DNA from: Mangrovihabitans endophyticus
Lineage (GTDB): Bacteria; Actinomycetota; Actinomycetes; Mycobacteriales; Micromonosporaceae
Direction of reading: 5' to 3'
Assembly (NCBI RefSeq): GCF_014646155.1
Contig: NZ_BMMX01000003.1
Coordinates: forward strand, 139,832 to 203,831
DNA: 64,000 nucleotides
Part shown: piece after piece, positions 16,005 to 23,695 of the stretch
Numbering within the stretch: the stretch's first letter is position 1
How the letters are laid out: each line of letters opens with the position of its first letter
Program-made: the position numbers and the translations under genes
Notes under the pieces: model-generated
Seen by the model: the letters and a program-made list of their open reading frames with translations, nothing else
Database searches by the model: none
What the model was told of the DNA's origin: nothing

Positions 16005-18092
16005 TCATCGCAAGATGACGAGTCCGTCGATCACCACGCCCGGACGTCCCGCGCTGCCCTCGACCGCTACCCGCACGGTGTGCCGGCCGCTGCTGCCCCA
16101 ATAGGTCACCCACGCCGACCGCCGGTTCTGCACGCCCCGCGCCCGCAAGTCGACAACACCCACGTAGCTGCCGTCCACGTACATCTTGACTCGGCCGGAC
16201 ACCCCCGTGCGGCTTACCGCCAGGGCCGCCGCTCGGCCGGTGAATCGCCAGGTCAGCGTCGAGTTGCGAGTGGTGCTGTGGAATGCCTGGCCGGCCAGGA
16301 ACGCCGTGCTCCGCAAGGTGCGCCACGAGCCGGTCCGGGCCGCGTCACTTTCCGCGGCCACCGAGGCGGTGCGGGTCACCGAGCCGAAGCCCGCGTTGCC
16401 CGCTTCGTCGTTGGCGCGCAGGGTGAAGGTGGTCGCGTGACCGGCGGGCATCGTGGTCGCCAGCCGCGTTGCGGTGCCCGACAGGCGTACGCCGTCCGGC
16501 TCGATGAGGGCCTGTGACGCCAGTTCGCCGGCGTCGGCGGCCCGCCAGCCGAGCCGCACCGGCACCCGGCTCTGCAACGATCCGGTGGCCAGGGCGGCCA
16601 CCGGCCCGGCGGTGAACTCCGGTGCGGTGGTGTCGGCCACCACCACTCGGGCGAAGCTGCGGGAGATCCCGTTCAACCCCACCGCCCGTACGGTGATGGT
16701 GTGCCGGCCCGGCGTCAGGCGCAGGGTGGTGGTGCGGTGTGCGGCGGGCGTGGACGTCGCGAGCCGACCGTCGACGAGCACGTCGAAACGCCACAGCATG
16801 GTCGTCGACGTGCCGATGGTCCAGTGCGGCGCGATGGTGCCGCGGGTGTAGTACGCCGACGAGCCCTTCGCCGCGCCCCCGATGCGGGACAGCCGCAGAC
16901 CGGCCGGCGCCGCCGCCGCGAGGGAGCGGATCGAGCCGAGCTGGCCGTACAGCGTGGTCCCCGGGCACGCGGTGTACCCCGTGTCGCGGTGGCCGGAGAT
17001 GCGGTTCAGCACGGCGGCGTGGCCTTCGGCGTACCGGTCGCTGCCGCTGGAGACCAGGGTGACGGTGCCGGCCGCGGTGGTGCCGTAGGTGCCCAGTTTC
17101 CAGGCGGCCACCCGGGCGATCATCGCGCGGACGGATGCCGGGGCGCCGATGGAGGTGTAGTCGCCGATCACCGCGATCGCCGCGCTGTGCGAGTTGAAGC
17201 CGAGGGTGTGCGCGCCGAGCACCGGCTGGTCCGCGCCGCCGCCGCGGCCTTCGAAGAGGGTGCCGCACTTGTCGACCAGGAAGTTGTAGCCGATGTCGTT
17301 CCAGCCCTTGCTGTGGACGTGATAGCGCTGGATGCCACGGATGATGGCGGCCGACTGCGCGCAGCCGTAGTTGTTGCTGCCCGCCGTGTGGTGTACGAAG
17401 ATCACCTTGACGTCGCTGGTGTACTGCGGCTCGCCCTTGACGATCGACTCGTCGGCGCCCCAGCCCGCCCGGGTGACCATCGGTGGCAGGGGCCGGGCGC
17501 GCGACGCGGCGCGGGCCGACGGCGCGGCCTGGGTCGCCGCCCGTGGTGCCGCGGTGACGCCGGGACCGGTCGCCCCGCCGGCCGCGGCGGGCTCCGGCGC
17601 GGCCGGGTTGATCAGGTCGAGCCGCATCCCATCGGGCAAGGTGCCGGTGCGCCCCGGCGCGGTGATCACCTGGGCCGCGACGCCGTCGGAATCGCCCACC
17701 CAGACCGGGTCGGTGCCACCGCGCCGGCCGTCCGGCTCGGTGCCGGGTTCGGCCGCGTCCGGCTCGTCCGCGTCAAGGGTCCGCCACGCGCTCCAGGCCC
17801 CGGTGACGGCCGAGCGGGTGCGCACCCGGATGGTGCCGGGCGGCTTCGCCGCCGGGTCGGTCCAAGTGGCACCGATCAGGCTGAACGGTTGGGTGGTGCG
17901 CGGCGCCACGGTGCCGGATGCGGTGGCCGCCGCCGCGCCGGAGACCTGCGCGAGGGCCACGGTCTGCAGCCCGGGGGCATCGGCGGGAGCGGCGTAGGCC
18001 GTGGCCGGTCGTGGCGTGACGACGCCAGGAACCGCGAGCGCGATGCCGGTCAGCACGACAAGCGTACGGGTGAGTGTCCGGTTCAGGTGCAC
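16005..18092 (-). CDS. Secreted PGRP-type N-acetylmuramoyl-L-alanine amidase, multidomain
   Basis: Exported cell-wall hydrolase of 695 aa. The GTG at 18092 begins a Sec signal peptide (LVVLTGIALAVPGVV) and follows a GGGGGA site. Domains: signal; an N-terminal beta-rich region of about 180 aa (GATWTDP, RVRTRS, WSAWRTL); an Amidase_2/PGRP domain at about 215-400 with Zn ligands His in VHHTAGSN (near 235) and His and Cys in SGHRDTGYTACPG, plus Tyr in GYNFLVD; then Ig-like/adhesive repeats; and a C-terminal beta-sandwich ending VVIDGLVILR. It cleaves the amide between MurNAc and the stem peptide. Divergent from the GGDEF-EAL gene with 232 bp between; no riboswitch-like consensus was recognised there. 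Confidence 0.9.
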   Translation of the reverse strand: MHLNRTLTRTLVVLTGIALAVPGVVTPRPATAYAAPADAPGLQTVALAQVSGAAAATASGTVAPRTTQPFSLIGATWTDPAAKPPGTIRVRTRSAVTGAWSAWRTLDADEPDAAEPGTEPDGRRGGTDPVWVGDSDGVAAQVITAPGRTGTLPDGMRLDLINPAAPEPAAAGGATGPGVTAAPRAATQAAPSARAASRARPLPPMVTRAGWGADESIVKGEPQYTSDVKVIFVHHTAGSNNYGCAQSAAIIRGIQRYHVHSKGWNDIGYNFLVDKCGTLFEGRGGGADQPVLGAHTLGFNSHSAAIAVIGDYTSIGAPASVRAMIARVAAWKLGTYGTTAAGTVTLVSSGSDRYAEGHAAVLNRISGHRDTGYTACPGTTLYGQLGSIRSLAAAAPAGLRLSRIGGAAKGSSAYYTRGTIAPHWTIGTSTTMLWRFDVLVDGRLATSTPAAHRTTTLRLTPGRHTITVRAVGLNGISRSFARVVVADTTAPEFTAGPVAALATGSLQSRVPVRLGWRAADAGELASQALIEPDGVRLSGTATRLATTMPAGHATTFTLRANDEAGNAGFGSVTRTASVAAESDAARTGSWRTLRSTAFLAGQAFHSTTRNSTLTWRFTGRAAALAVSRTGVSGRVKMYVDGSYVGVVDLRARGVQNRRSAWVTYWGSSGRHTVRVAVEGSAGRPGVVIDGLVILR

Positions 18093-18324
18093 GTGTCCCC
18101 CCGAGTGACGGTCCGGGCCGCCCGGCCGGATGACCGGCGAGGCCGAGCCTTCGGCCGCGGTCCGGCTCGTCCCGGTGGTACCAGCCGTCACGCGGATGCA
18201 CCGCAGCCTCGCAGATGCCGCCTGGCCCTCGTGGCAATTCACCGAAACTCCGGCGTAACCGCTCGGTTCCGGCTTTTCCGCGCTTAGTGGTAAGTCTGGC
18301 GGTGAACGTGCCGATGGGGAGGAC

Positions 18325-20652
18325 GTGACACTCGCCCCACCGGTGCACCGGGAACGTGCCGCGCCCGCGGTATCGCCCGCACCGCCGCCGCTGCGGCGGC
18401 GCGAGACGCTGCTGTTCCTCGGGGTGATGGCGGTCGCGGTGCTGGCCCTGACGATCGGGCCGCTGTGGCTGCAGACGTCGGCGACCGCGGTGATCGTGGT
18501 CGGGAGTTTCTGGGCGCTGATCCGCGGCACGCGCCGCAATGCGATCCCCGGCTGCCGTGCCCCCTGGTGGGCGATGATCGTCGCGGCGACGCTGTTCATC
18601 GGCGCCGTGGTGGTGCGCCTGGTGGTGCCGGGCGCGGATGCGTCCCCGCCGGGCGCGGTCGCGCTCATCCCGAACCTGATGGTTCTTCCCGCGTACGCGG
18701 CGCAGGCCTGGGCGTACGCGCAGATGCTGCGCCGCCGCCGGGCGGTCGAGGACGACCCGGCCGGGACCGACGCGCTGCTGGTCGGCCTGACCAGCGCGTA
18801 CGGCGTCTGGACCCTGCTGATCGTGCCGGCGCTCGGGCCCGGCAACGAGACCCTGGTCTACATCACCAACCTGTTCTTCCCGGTCATCGACGTGATGCTG
18901 CTGGTCTTGGTGACGCAACTGGCCCTGGCCGGCGGGGCGCGGGCGCCGTCGTTGTGGCTGCTGCTCGGCGGCTCCGGGCTGATGTTCACCGGCGACACCC
19001 TGTACGCGCTGAGCGACGGGCAACTGGCCGACGTCCCGATGCACCTCATCGATGTGCTGTTCATGGCGTCGCTGGCGGTGTTCGGCGCGGCGACGCTGCA
19101 TCCGTCCATGCGCACGCTCACCGAAGCGCAGTCGATCGAGGTGCGCCGGCTCAACCCGTTCCGGATCACCGCCATCGCCCTGCTGGTCATCCTGCCGCAG
19201 GCGCTCACCGCGTTCCTGCCCCCGAGCAGCCTGCTGGACAGCCTGGTCCGGGCGGTGCTGTGCGTGTTGCTGATCGTCACGGTCTTCGTCCGGGTGGTGC
19301 GCTCCAACAACTCGCGGGCGCAGGCCGAACGGGCGTCTCGCCACCGTGCCACCCATGACGTGCTCACCGATCTGCCCAATCGTGAGCTGCTCGCCGAGAC
19401 GGTGGCCGCCTGGGGCGAGCGTGCGGCGACCGAGGAGCAGGAGATCAGTCTGCTCTTCATCGACCTGGACCGGTTCAAGATGGTCAACGACCACTGGGGA
19501 CACCGGGTCGGCGACGAACTGCTCTGCCAGGTCGCCGGCCGGCTCGCCGGGCATGTGCGAGAGGGTGATCTGGTGTGCCGCATCGGCGGGGACGAGTTCG
19601 TCATCGCCCTGTCCAGCCGGTCGCATTCCCGGGTCGCCGAGTCGCTGGCCGACCGGGTGCTCGCCGCGCTCGCCCGGCCGTTCGACCTGAGCGTGGGCAG
19701 TGTGGTGATCTCCGCGTCGATCGGCGTCGCGAAGGCCGTGGGCGGAACCCAGGCCCTGGAACTCATCCGGGACGCGGACACCGCCATGTACAAGGCCAAG
19801 GGTTCGGGGCGCAACGGGTACGCCCTGTTCGACACCTCGCTGCGCGACCGGGTCCGCGACCGGGTCCGGCTGGAGCAGGCGTTGCGCGGCGCGCTCGACC
19901 GCGGCGAACTGGCCGTGTACTACCAGCCGATCGTCGACCTGGAATCCGACGAGCTGGACGGTTTCGAGGCGCTGATGCGGTGGCAGTCGCCGGAACTGGG
20001 CTTCGTCTCGCCGATGGACTTCATCCCGATCGCCGAGGAGACCGGCCTGATCGTGGAGGTCGGCGCGTGGCTGCTCCGCGATGCGGTCCGCGAGCTGGTC
20101 CGCTGGACCGAGCGGCGGCCGGACGGCGCGCGCCGCCTGCACGTCTCGGTCAACGTGTCGGTCCGTCAACTGCGCGGCGGCGCGCTCGTGCGTACGGTGC
20201 GCGACACGCTGGCCGAGACGGGTCTGCCGCCCGAGGCGCTGTGGCTGGAGATCACCGAGTCCGGCGTGATGGAGGACGTGGACACCGCGCTGCAGACCCT
20301 GAACGAGTTGCGCGATCTCGGGGTGACGCTGTGCGTGGACGATTTCGGCACCGGCTACTCCTCGCTCAGCTACCTGCACCGGCTGCCCGTCGGCATCGTC
20401 AAGATCGACCGCTCGTTCGTGGCCGGTGTCGGTGAGGACGACTCGACCAACGAGCCGATCGTGCGCGCGGTGCTGGCGATGACCCACGCCATGGGCCAGC
20501 GTGTGGTCGCCGAGGGCGTGGAGACCGCGGTGCAACGCGACTGGCTCCGGGCACAGGACTGCGACCTGGTGCAGGGATGGTTCTACGGCAAGCCGGAGCC
20601 GCCCGCCCGCCTGGAGGACTGGTTGCGCCGGGACACCGCGACGGCCGGCTGA
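18325..20652 (+). CDS. Membrane GGDEF-EAL c-di-GMP cyclase/phosphodiesterase
   Basis: Bifunctional-type c-di-GMP enzyme of 775 aa. About 330 N-terminal residues form 8-9 hydrophobic helices (a MASE-like sensor). The GGDEF domain (about 345-505) has DLDRFKMVND, an intact inhibitory RxxD (REGD) five residues before GGDEF near 420, and GDELL. The EAL domain (about 520-770) has FEALMRW, NVSVRQL, LEITES, DDFGTGYSSL, KIDRSF, VAEGVE and QGWFYGKP, so all metal- and substrate-binding residues are present. GTG start at 18325 after GGGGAGGA. By sequence both activities could be real; many such hybrids act mainly in one direction. In mycelial actinobacteria c-di-GMP controls development through BldD. Confidence 0.93.
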   Translation: MTLAPPVHRERAAPAVSPAPPPLRRRETLLFLGVMAVAVLALTIGPLWLQTSATAVIVVGSFWALIRGTRRNAIPGCRAPWWAMIVAATLFIGAVVVRLVVPGADASPPGAVALIPNLMVLPAYAAQAWAYAQMLRRRRAVEDDPAGTDALLVGLTSAYGVWTLLIVPALGPGNETLVYITNLFFPVIDVMLLVLVTQLALAGGARAPSLWLLLGGSGLMFTGDTLYALSDGQLADVPMHLIDVLFMASLAVFGAATLHPSMRTLTEAQSIEVRRLNPFRITAIALLVILPQALTAFLPPSSLLDSLVRAVLCVLLIVTVFVRVVRSNNSRAQAERASRHRATHDVLTDLPNRELLAETVAAWGERAATEEQEISLLFIDLDRFKMVNDHWGHRVGDELLCQVAGRLAGHVREGDLVCRIGGDEFVIALSSRSHSRVAESLADRVLAALARPFDLSVGSVVISASIGVAKAVGGTQALELIRDADTAMYKAKGSGRNGYALFDTSLRDRVRDRVRLEQALRGALDRGELAVYYQPIVDLESDELDGFEALMRWQSPELGFVSPMDFIPIAEETGLIVEVGAWLLRDAVRELVRWTERRPDGARRLHVSVNVSVRQLRGGALVRTVRDTLAETGLPPEALWLEITESGVMEDVDTALQTLNELRDLGVTLCVDDFGTGYSSLSYLHRLPVGIVKIDRSFVAGVGEDDSTNEPIVRAVLAMTHAMGQRVVAEGVETAVQRDWLRAQDCDLVQGWFYGKPEPPARLEDWLRRDTATAG

Positions 20653-20730
20653 CCCGGACGGCCGCCCGCGACATCCGACCGGCAGGCCCTCTGCACGCGT
20701 GCTGCACGCACCGCCGGGGACGGTGGCCGC

Positions 20731-21783
20731 ATGACCACTACCGAGTACTCCCGTGACCTGCTCGCCCAGCGGCTGTTGGACAGCCTGCTCGGCGCCGTCG
20801 AACTGCTCACCTGCGAACTGGGCCGCCAGCTCGGGCTTTACGACGCGCTGCGCGGCTGCGCCCGGACCGCGGCGGAGCTGGCCGAGGCCACCGGCATCGA
20901 CCGCCGGTATGCCCGCGAATGGCTGGAACAGCAGGCCGCCGCAGGGCTGCTGGCGGTGCATCCCGGACCGGCCTTCACCCTGCCGGAGGAGCACGCGGCG
21001 GTGCTGCTCGACGAGGGCGACGCCGCCTACCTGGGCACCGCCGGCCAGTTCGCGCTCGGGGTCGGGCTGACCACCCCCGCGGTCGTCGCGGCGTTCCGCA
21101 CCGGCGCCGGCGTCCCGTACGCGGACTTCGGGCACCACCTTCGGCACGGCATCGCCGCGTTCAACCGGCCGATGTTCATCCATCAGCTCACCGCGCAGTG
21201 GCTTCCGGCCGTACCGGACATCGACCGGACGCTGCGGTGCGGCCCGGCGCACGTGCTCGACCTGGGCTGCGGTCTCGGGCATTCATCGGTGGCCCTGGCC
21301 CGCGCCTATCCGTCGATCACCGTGCGCGGCGTCGACCTGGACGAGGCGTCAATCGTGGAAGCCCGCAAGACGGCAGCCGCGGCGGGCGTCGCCGACCGGG
21401 TGAGTTTCACCGTGGGCGACGCTTCGGGCCGGCACGGTCCGGCGGACCTGGTCACCATCTTCGAAGCGCTGCACGACATGGCCGATCCGGTCGCCGTGCT
21501 GTCCGCAGCGCGGGCCGCGCTGACCGAGGGCGGCAGCGTCTTCGTGGGCGACGAGCTGGTGGCCGACGAGTTCGCCGTGCCCGCCGCAGAGATGGAGCGG
21601 CTGCAATACGCGTTCAGTGTGCTGCATTGCCTGCCGGCCACCCGGGCCGAAGGGACCGAGTCCGCCAACGGCACTGTGCTGCGCGCGCCCACGCTGCTCG
21701 GCTGGGCGCGGGAAGCCGGTTTCGCGGCTCCCGAGGTCGTGGACATCCCGCACGACATCTGGCGGTTCTATCGGCTTCGGTGA
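20731..21783 (+). CDS. SAM-dependent methyltransferase with N-terminal winged-helix dimerisation domain
   Basis: Soluble methyltransferase of 350 aa. The first about 90 residues (ELLTCELGRQLGLYDALR, TAAELAEATGIDRRYAREWLEQQAAAGLL) form the winged-helix dimer domain typical of small-molecule O-methyltransferases. The catalytic domain has DLGCGLGHSS near 176 (motif I), GVDLDEAS, GDASGRHGPADLVTIFEALHDM and a late HCLPA segment. Such proteins also occur as transcription-linked methyltransferases. Substrate unknown. It starts 78 bp after the GGDEF-EAL gene on the same strand. Confidence 0.86.
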   Translation: MTTTEYSRDLLAQRLLDSLLGAVELLTCELGRQLGLYDALRGCARTAAELAEATGIDRRYAREWLEQQAAAGLLAVHPGPAFTLPEEHAAVLLDEGDAAYLGTAGQFALGVGLTTPAVVAAFRTGAGVPYADFGHHLRHGIAAFNRPMFIHQLTAQWLPAVPDIDRTLRCGPAHVLDLGCGLGHSSVALARAYPSITVRGVDLDEASIVEARKTAAAAGVADRVSFTVGDASGRHGPADLVTIFEALHDMADPVAVLSAARAALTEGGSVFVGDELVADEFAVPAAEMERLQYAFSVLHCLPATRAEGTESANGTVLRAPTLLGWAREAGFAAPEVVDIPHDIWRFYRLR

Positions 21784-21919
21784 TACGACTCTCGCGGCCG
21801 CGCTGAACCGTTCCGGCGCTTCGGGCGTACCACCCTCTGTGCCCGTCGTGGGCGCCGTGCCGCGGTGGGCGCTTCCCCTCCGGGCGCGCGGGGGAACCGT
21901 CCGGGAGAGGAAGACCGTC

Positions 21920-21994
21920 GTGTCCGAGGCGAACGTGTCCGAGGCGAACCCGTCCGAGGCGAACCCGTCCGAGGCGAACCCGTCCGAGGCGAAA
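21920..21994 (+). repeat. Five 15-bp in-frame units at the sulfatase-like gene start
   Basis: Five tandem units of about GTGTCCGAGGCGAAC (third to fifth units begin CCG) at 21920-21934, 21935-21949, 21950-21964, 21965-21979 and 21980-21994. They encode (V/P)SEAN repeats, the last as PSEAK. Because the first units contain GTG codons, copy number could also move the translation start. Confidence 0.95.
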
Positions 21995-23641
21995 GGGGGA
22001 CGCGTGCGTCGCGCAGCCGCGATCGTCACCACCGTCCTGGCCGCGCTGCTGGTCTTCCTCGCCCTGGTCACCCCGGACCAGGTCAGCCGGCTGCCGGCCG
22101 GCTCGTATCTCCCGGCGGCCTTCGTCCGGGTGCCGATCGACGGGGTGATCGTGATCGCCATCCTGCTGGTTCTGCCCCGGCGGGTCCGCCGCCCGGCGGC
22201 GGTGGTGCTCGGTGCCCTGCTCGGCCTGCTGACCGTGATCAAGCTGATCGACATGGGCTTCTTCGCGGTCCTCGCCAGGCGATTCGACCCGGTTCTGGAC
22301 TGGCCGCTGTTCGCCGACGGCTACCGGTTCGTCAAGGACTCGTTCGGCCTGCCCGGTGCGATCGGCGCGGTGATCCTGGCCGTTCTGCTCGCGGTGGGAC
22401 TGGTGCTCGCCATCACCTTCGCGGTGATGCGGCTGACCGCTCTGGCGGCCCGGCACCGCAAGGCGGCGGCCGGGTCGGTCGCCGCGGTCGCCGCCGCCTA
22501 TGTCGCCGTGGTGGCGTTGAGCGCCACCTTCATCCCCGGCGTCTGGGTGGCCTCCTCGGCCGCGGCGGACCTGGCCTACGACACCGCCCTGAAGATTCCG
22601 GAGGACATCCGCGACCGGGACGCCTTCGCCACGGAGGTGGCTCAGGACCGGTTCCGCGACGTGCCCGGCGACCAGTTGCTGACCGGCCTGCGCGGCAAGG
22701 ACGTGGTGGTGGCCTTCGTGGAGAGCTACGGCCGCAGCGCGATCGACGACCGCGGGCTGGCCGCCGAGGTCGCTCCGGTGCTGGACGCCGGGACGCGGCA
22801 GCTCACCGCGGCCGGATACACCGCGCGCAGCGGATATCTCACCTCGCCCACCGCCGGCGGCGGTAGCTGGCTGGCGCACTCCACGTTCCTGTCCGGTGTG
22901 TGGATCGACAACGAACAGCGGTACCGCAGCCTCGTCTCCGGCGACCGGTTCACCCTCACCCGGTCCTTCGGCCGGGCCGGGTTCCGCACCGTCGGCTTCG
23001 AACCCGGTGTCACGTACGCGTGGCCGGAGGCCGAGTTCTACGGCTACGACAAGGTCTACGACTCGCACACGATGGGTTACCGCGGTCCGAGCTTTAGCTG
23101 GTCCACCATGCCCGACCAGTTCGTCCTGGAGGCGCTGCAGCGCGCCGAGCTGGGCCGGGCGCAGCACGCGCCGACGCTGTCCGAGGTCACGTTCACCTCC
23201 AGCCACACGCCGTGGGCGCCGGTGCCGCGCATGGTCGACTGGGACACGATCGGTGACGGCTCGCTGTACGGCCCGATGGTGGCGAACCAGGAGAAGGCCG
23301 GTTCGGTGTGGAAGGACCACGCCAAGATCCGTTCCGCGTACGCCCGGTCGATCGGCTATTCGGTGCAGAGCCTGGTGTCCTGGCTGACCACGTACGGCAC
23401 GCCGGACACCGTGGTGGTGTTCCTCGGCGACCACCAGCCCGCGCCGATCGTCACCGGCGAGAACGCCAGCCGGGACGTTCCGGTGACGCTCGTCGCCCAC
23501 GATCCGGCGGTGCTGAAGCGGATCGACGGATGGGGATGGCAGGACGGGCTGAAGCCCGGCCGGGACGCTCCGGTGTGGCGGATGGACCAGTTCCGGGACC
23601 ATTTCCTGACCGCCTTCGGCCCGGCCGGCGACCCGCACTGA
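21920..23641 (+). CDS. Membrane-anchored sulfatase / phosphoglycerol-transferase-like enzyme
   Basis: Alkaline-phosphatase-superfamily protein of 573 aa. It has a repetitive cytoplasmic N-terminus, about five membrane helices (to residue about 210), and an external catalytic domain. Seen: VVVAFVESYGRSAIDD (metal-site strand and Glu), GGSWLAHSTFLSG (likely nucleophile Thr/Ser loop), TFTSSHTPWAP and FLGDHQPAPIV (metal Asp-His). This layout matches LTA-synthase-like and polyol-phosphate transferases. Inference: it decorates a cell-envelope polymer or lipid. The GTG at 21920, after GAGAGGAAG, was chosen; it starts on the first repeat. A GTG at 21935 or 22003 would shorten the repeat tract. Confidence 0.83.
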   Translation: MSEANVSEANPSEANPSEANPSEAKGGRVRRAAAIVTTVLAALLVFLALVTPDQVSRLPAGSYLPAAFVRVPIDGVIVIAILLVLPRRVRRPAAVVLGALLGLLTVIKLIDMGFFAVLARRFDPVLDWPLFADGYRFVKDSFGLPGAIGAVILAVLLAVGLVLAITFAVMRLTALAARHRKAAAGSVAAVAAAYVAVVALSATFIPGVWVASSAAADLAYDTALKIPEDIRDRDAFATEVAQDRFRDVPGDQLLTGLRGKDVVVAFVESYGRSAIDDRGLAAEVAPVLDAGTRQLTAAGYTARSGYLTSPTAGGGSWLAHSTFLSGVWIDNEQRYRSLVSGDRFTLTRSFGRAGFRTVGFEPGVTYAWPEAEFYGYDKVYDSHTMGYRGPSFSWSTMPDQFVLEALQRAELGRAQHAPTLSEVTFTSSHTPWAPVPRMVDWDTIGDGSLYGPMVANQEKAGSVWKDHAKIRSAYARSIGYSVQSLVSWLTTYGTPDTVVVFLGDHQPAPIVTGENASRDVPVTLVAHDPAVLKRIDGWGWQDGLKPGRDAPVWRMDQFRDHFLTAFGPAGDPH

Positions 23642-23695
23642 CATCCGTCCCGATGGTGGACCCGGTGCGGCACCGACCTGCCGTAGTGTCAGGGC

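Noticed and set aside
17773-21282. 1169-aa open frame on the minus strand
   Set aside because: It runs antisense through the GGDEF-EAL gene and part of the amidase. Composition is His/Gln/Arg-rich shadow sequence with no motifs, and the sense genes have complete active sites.
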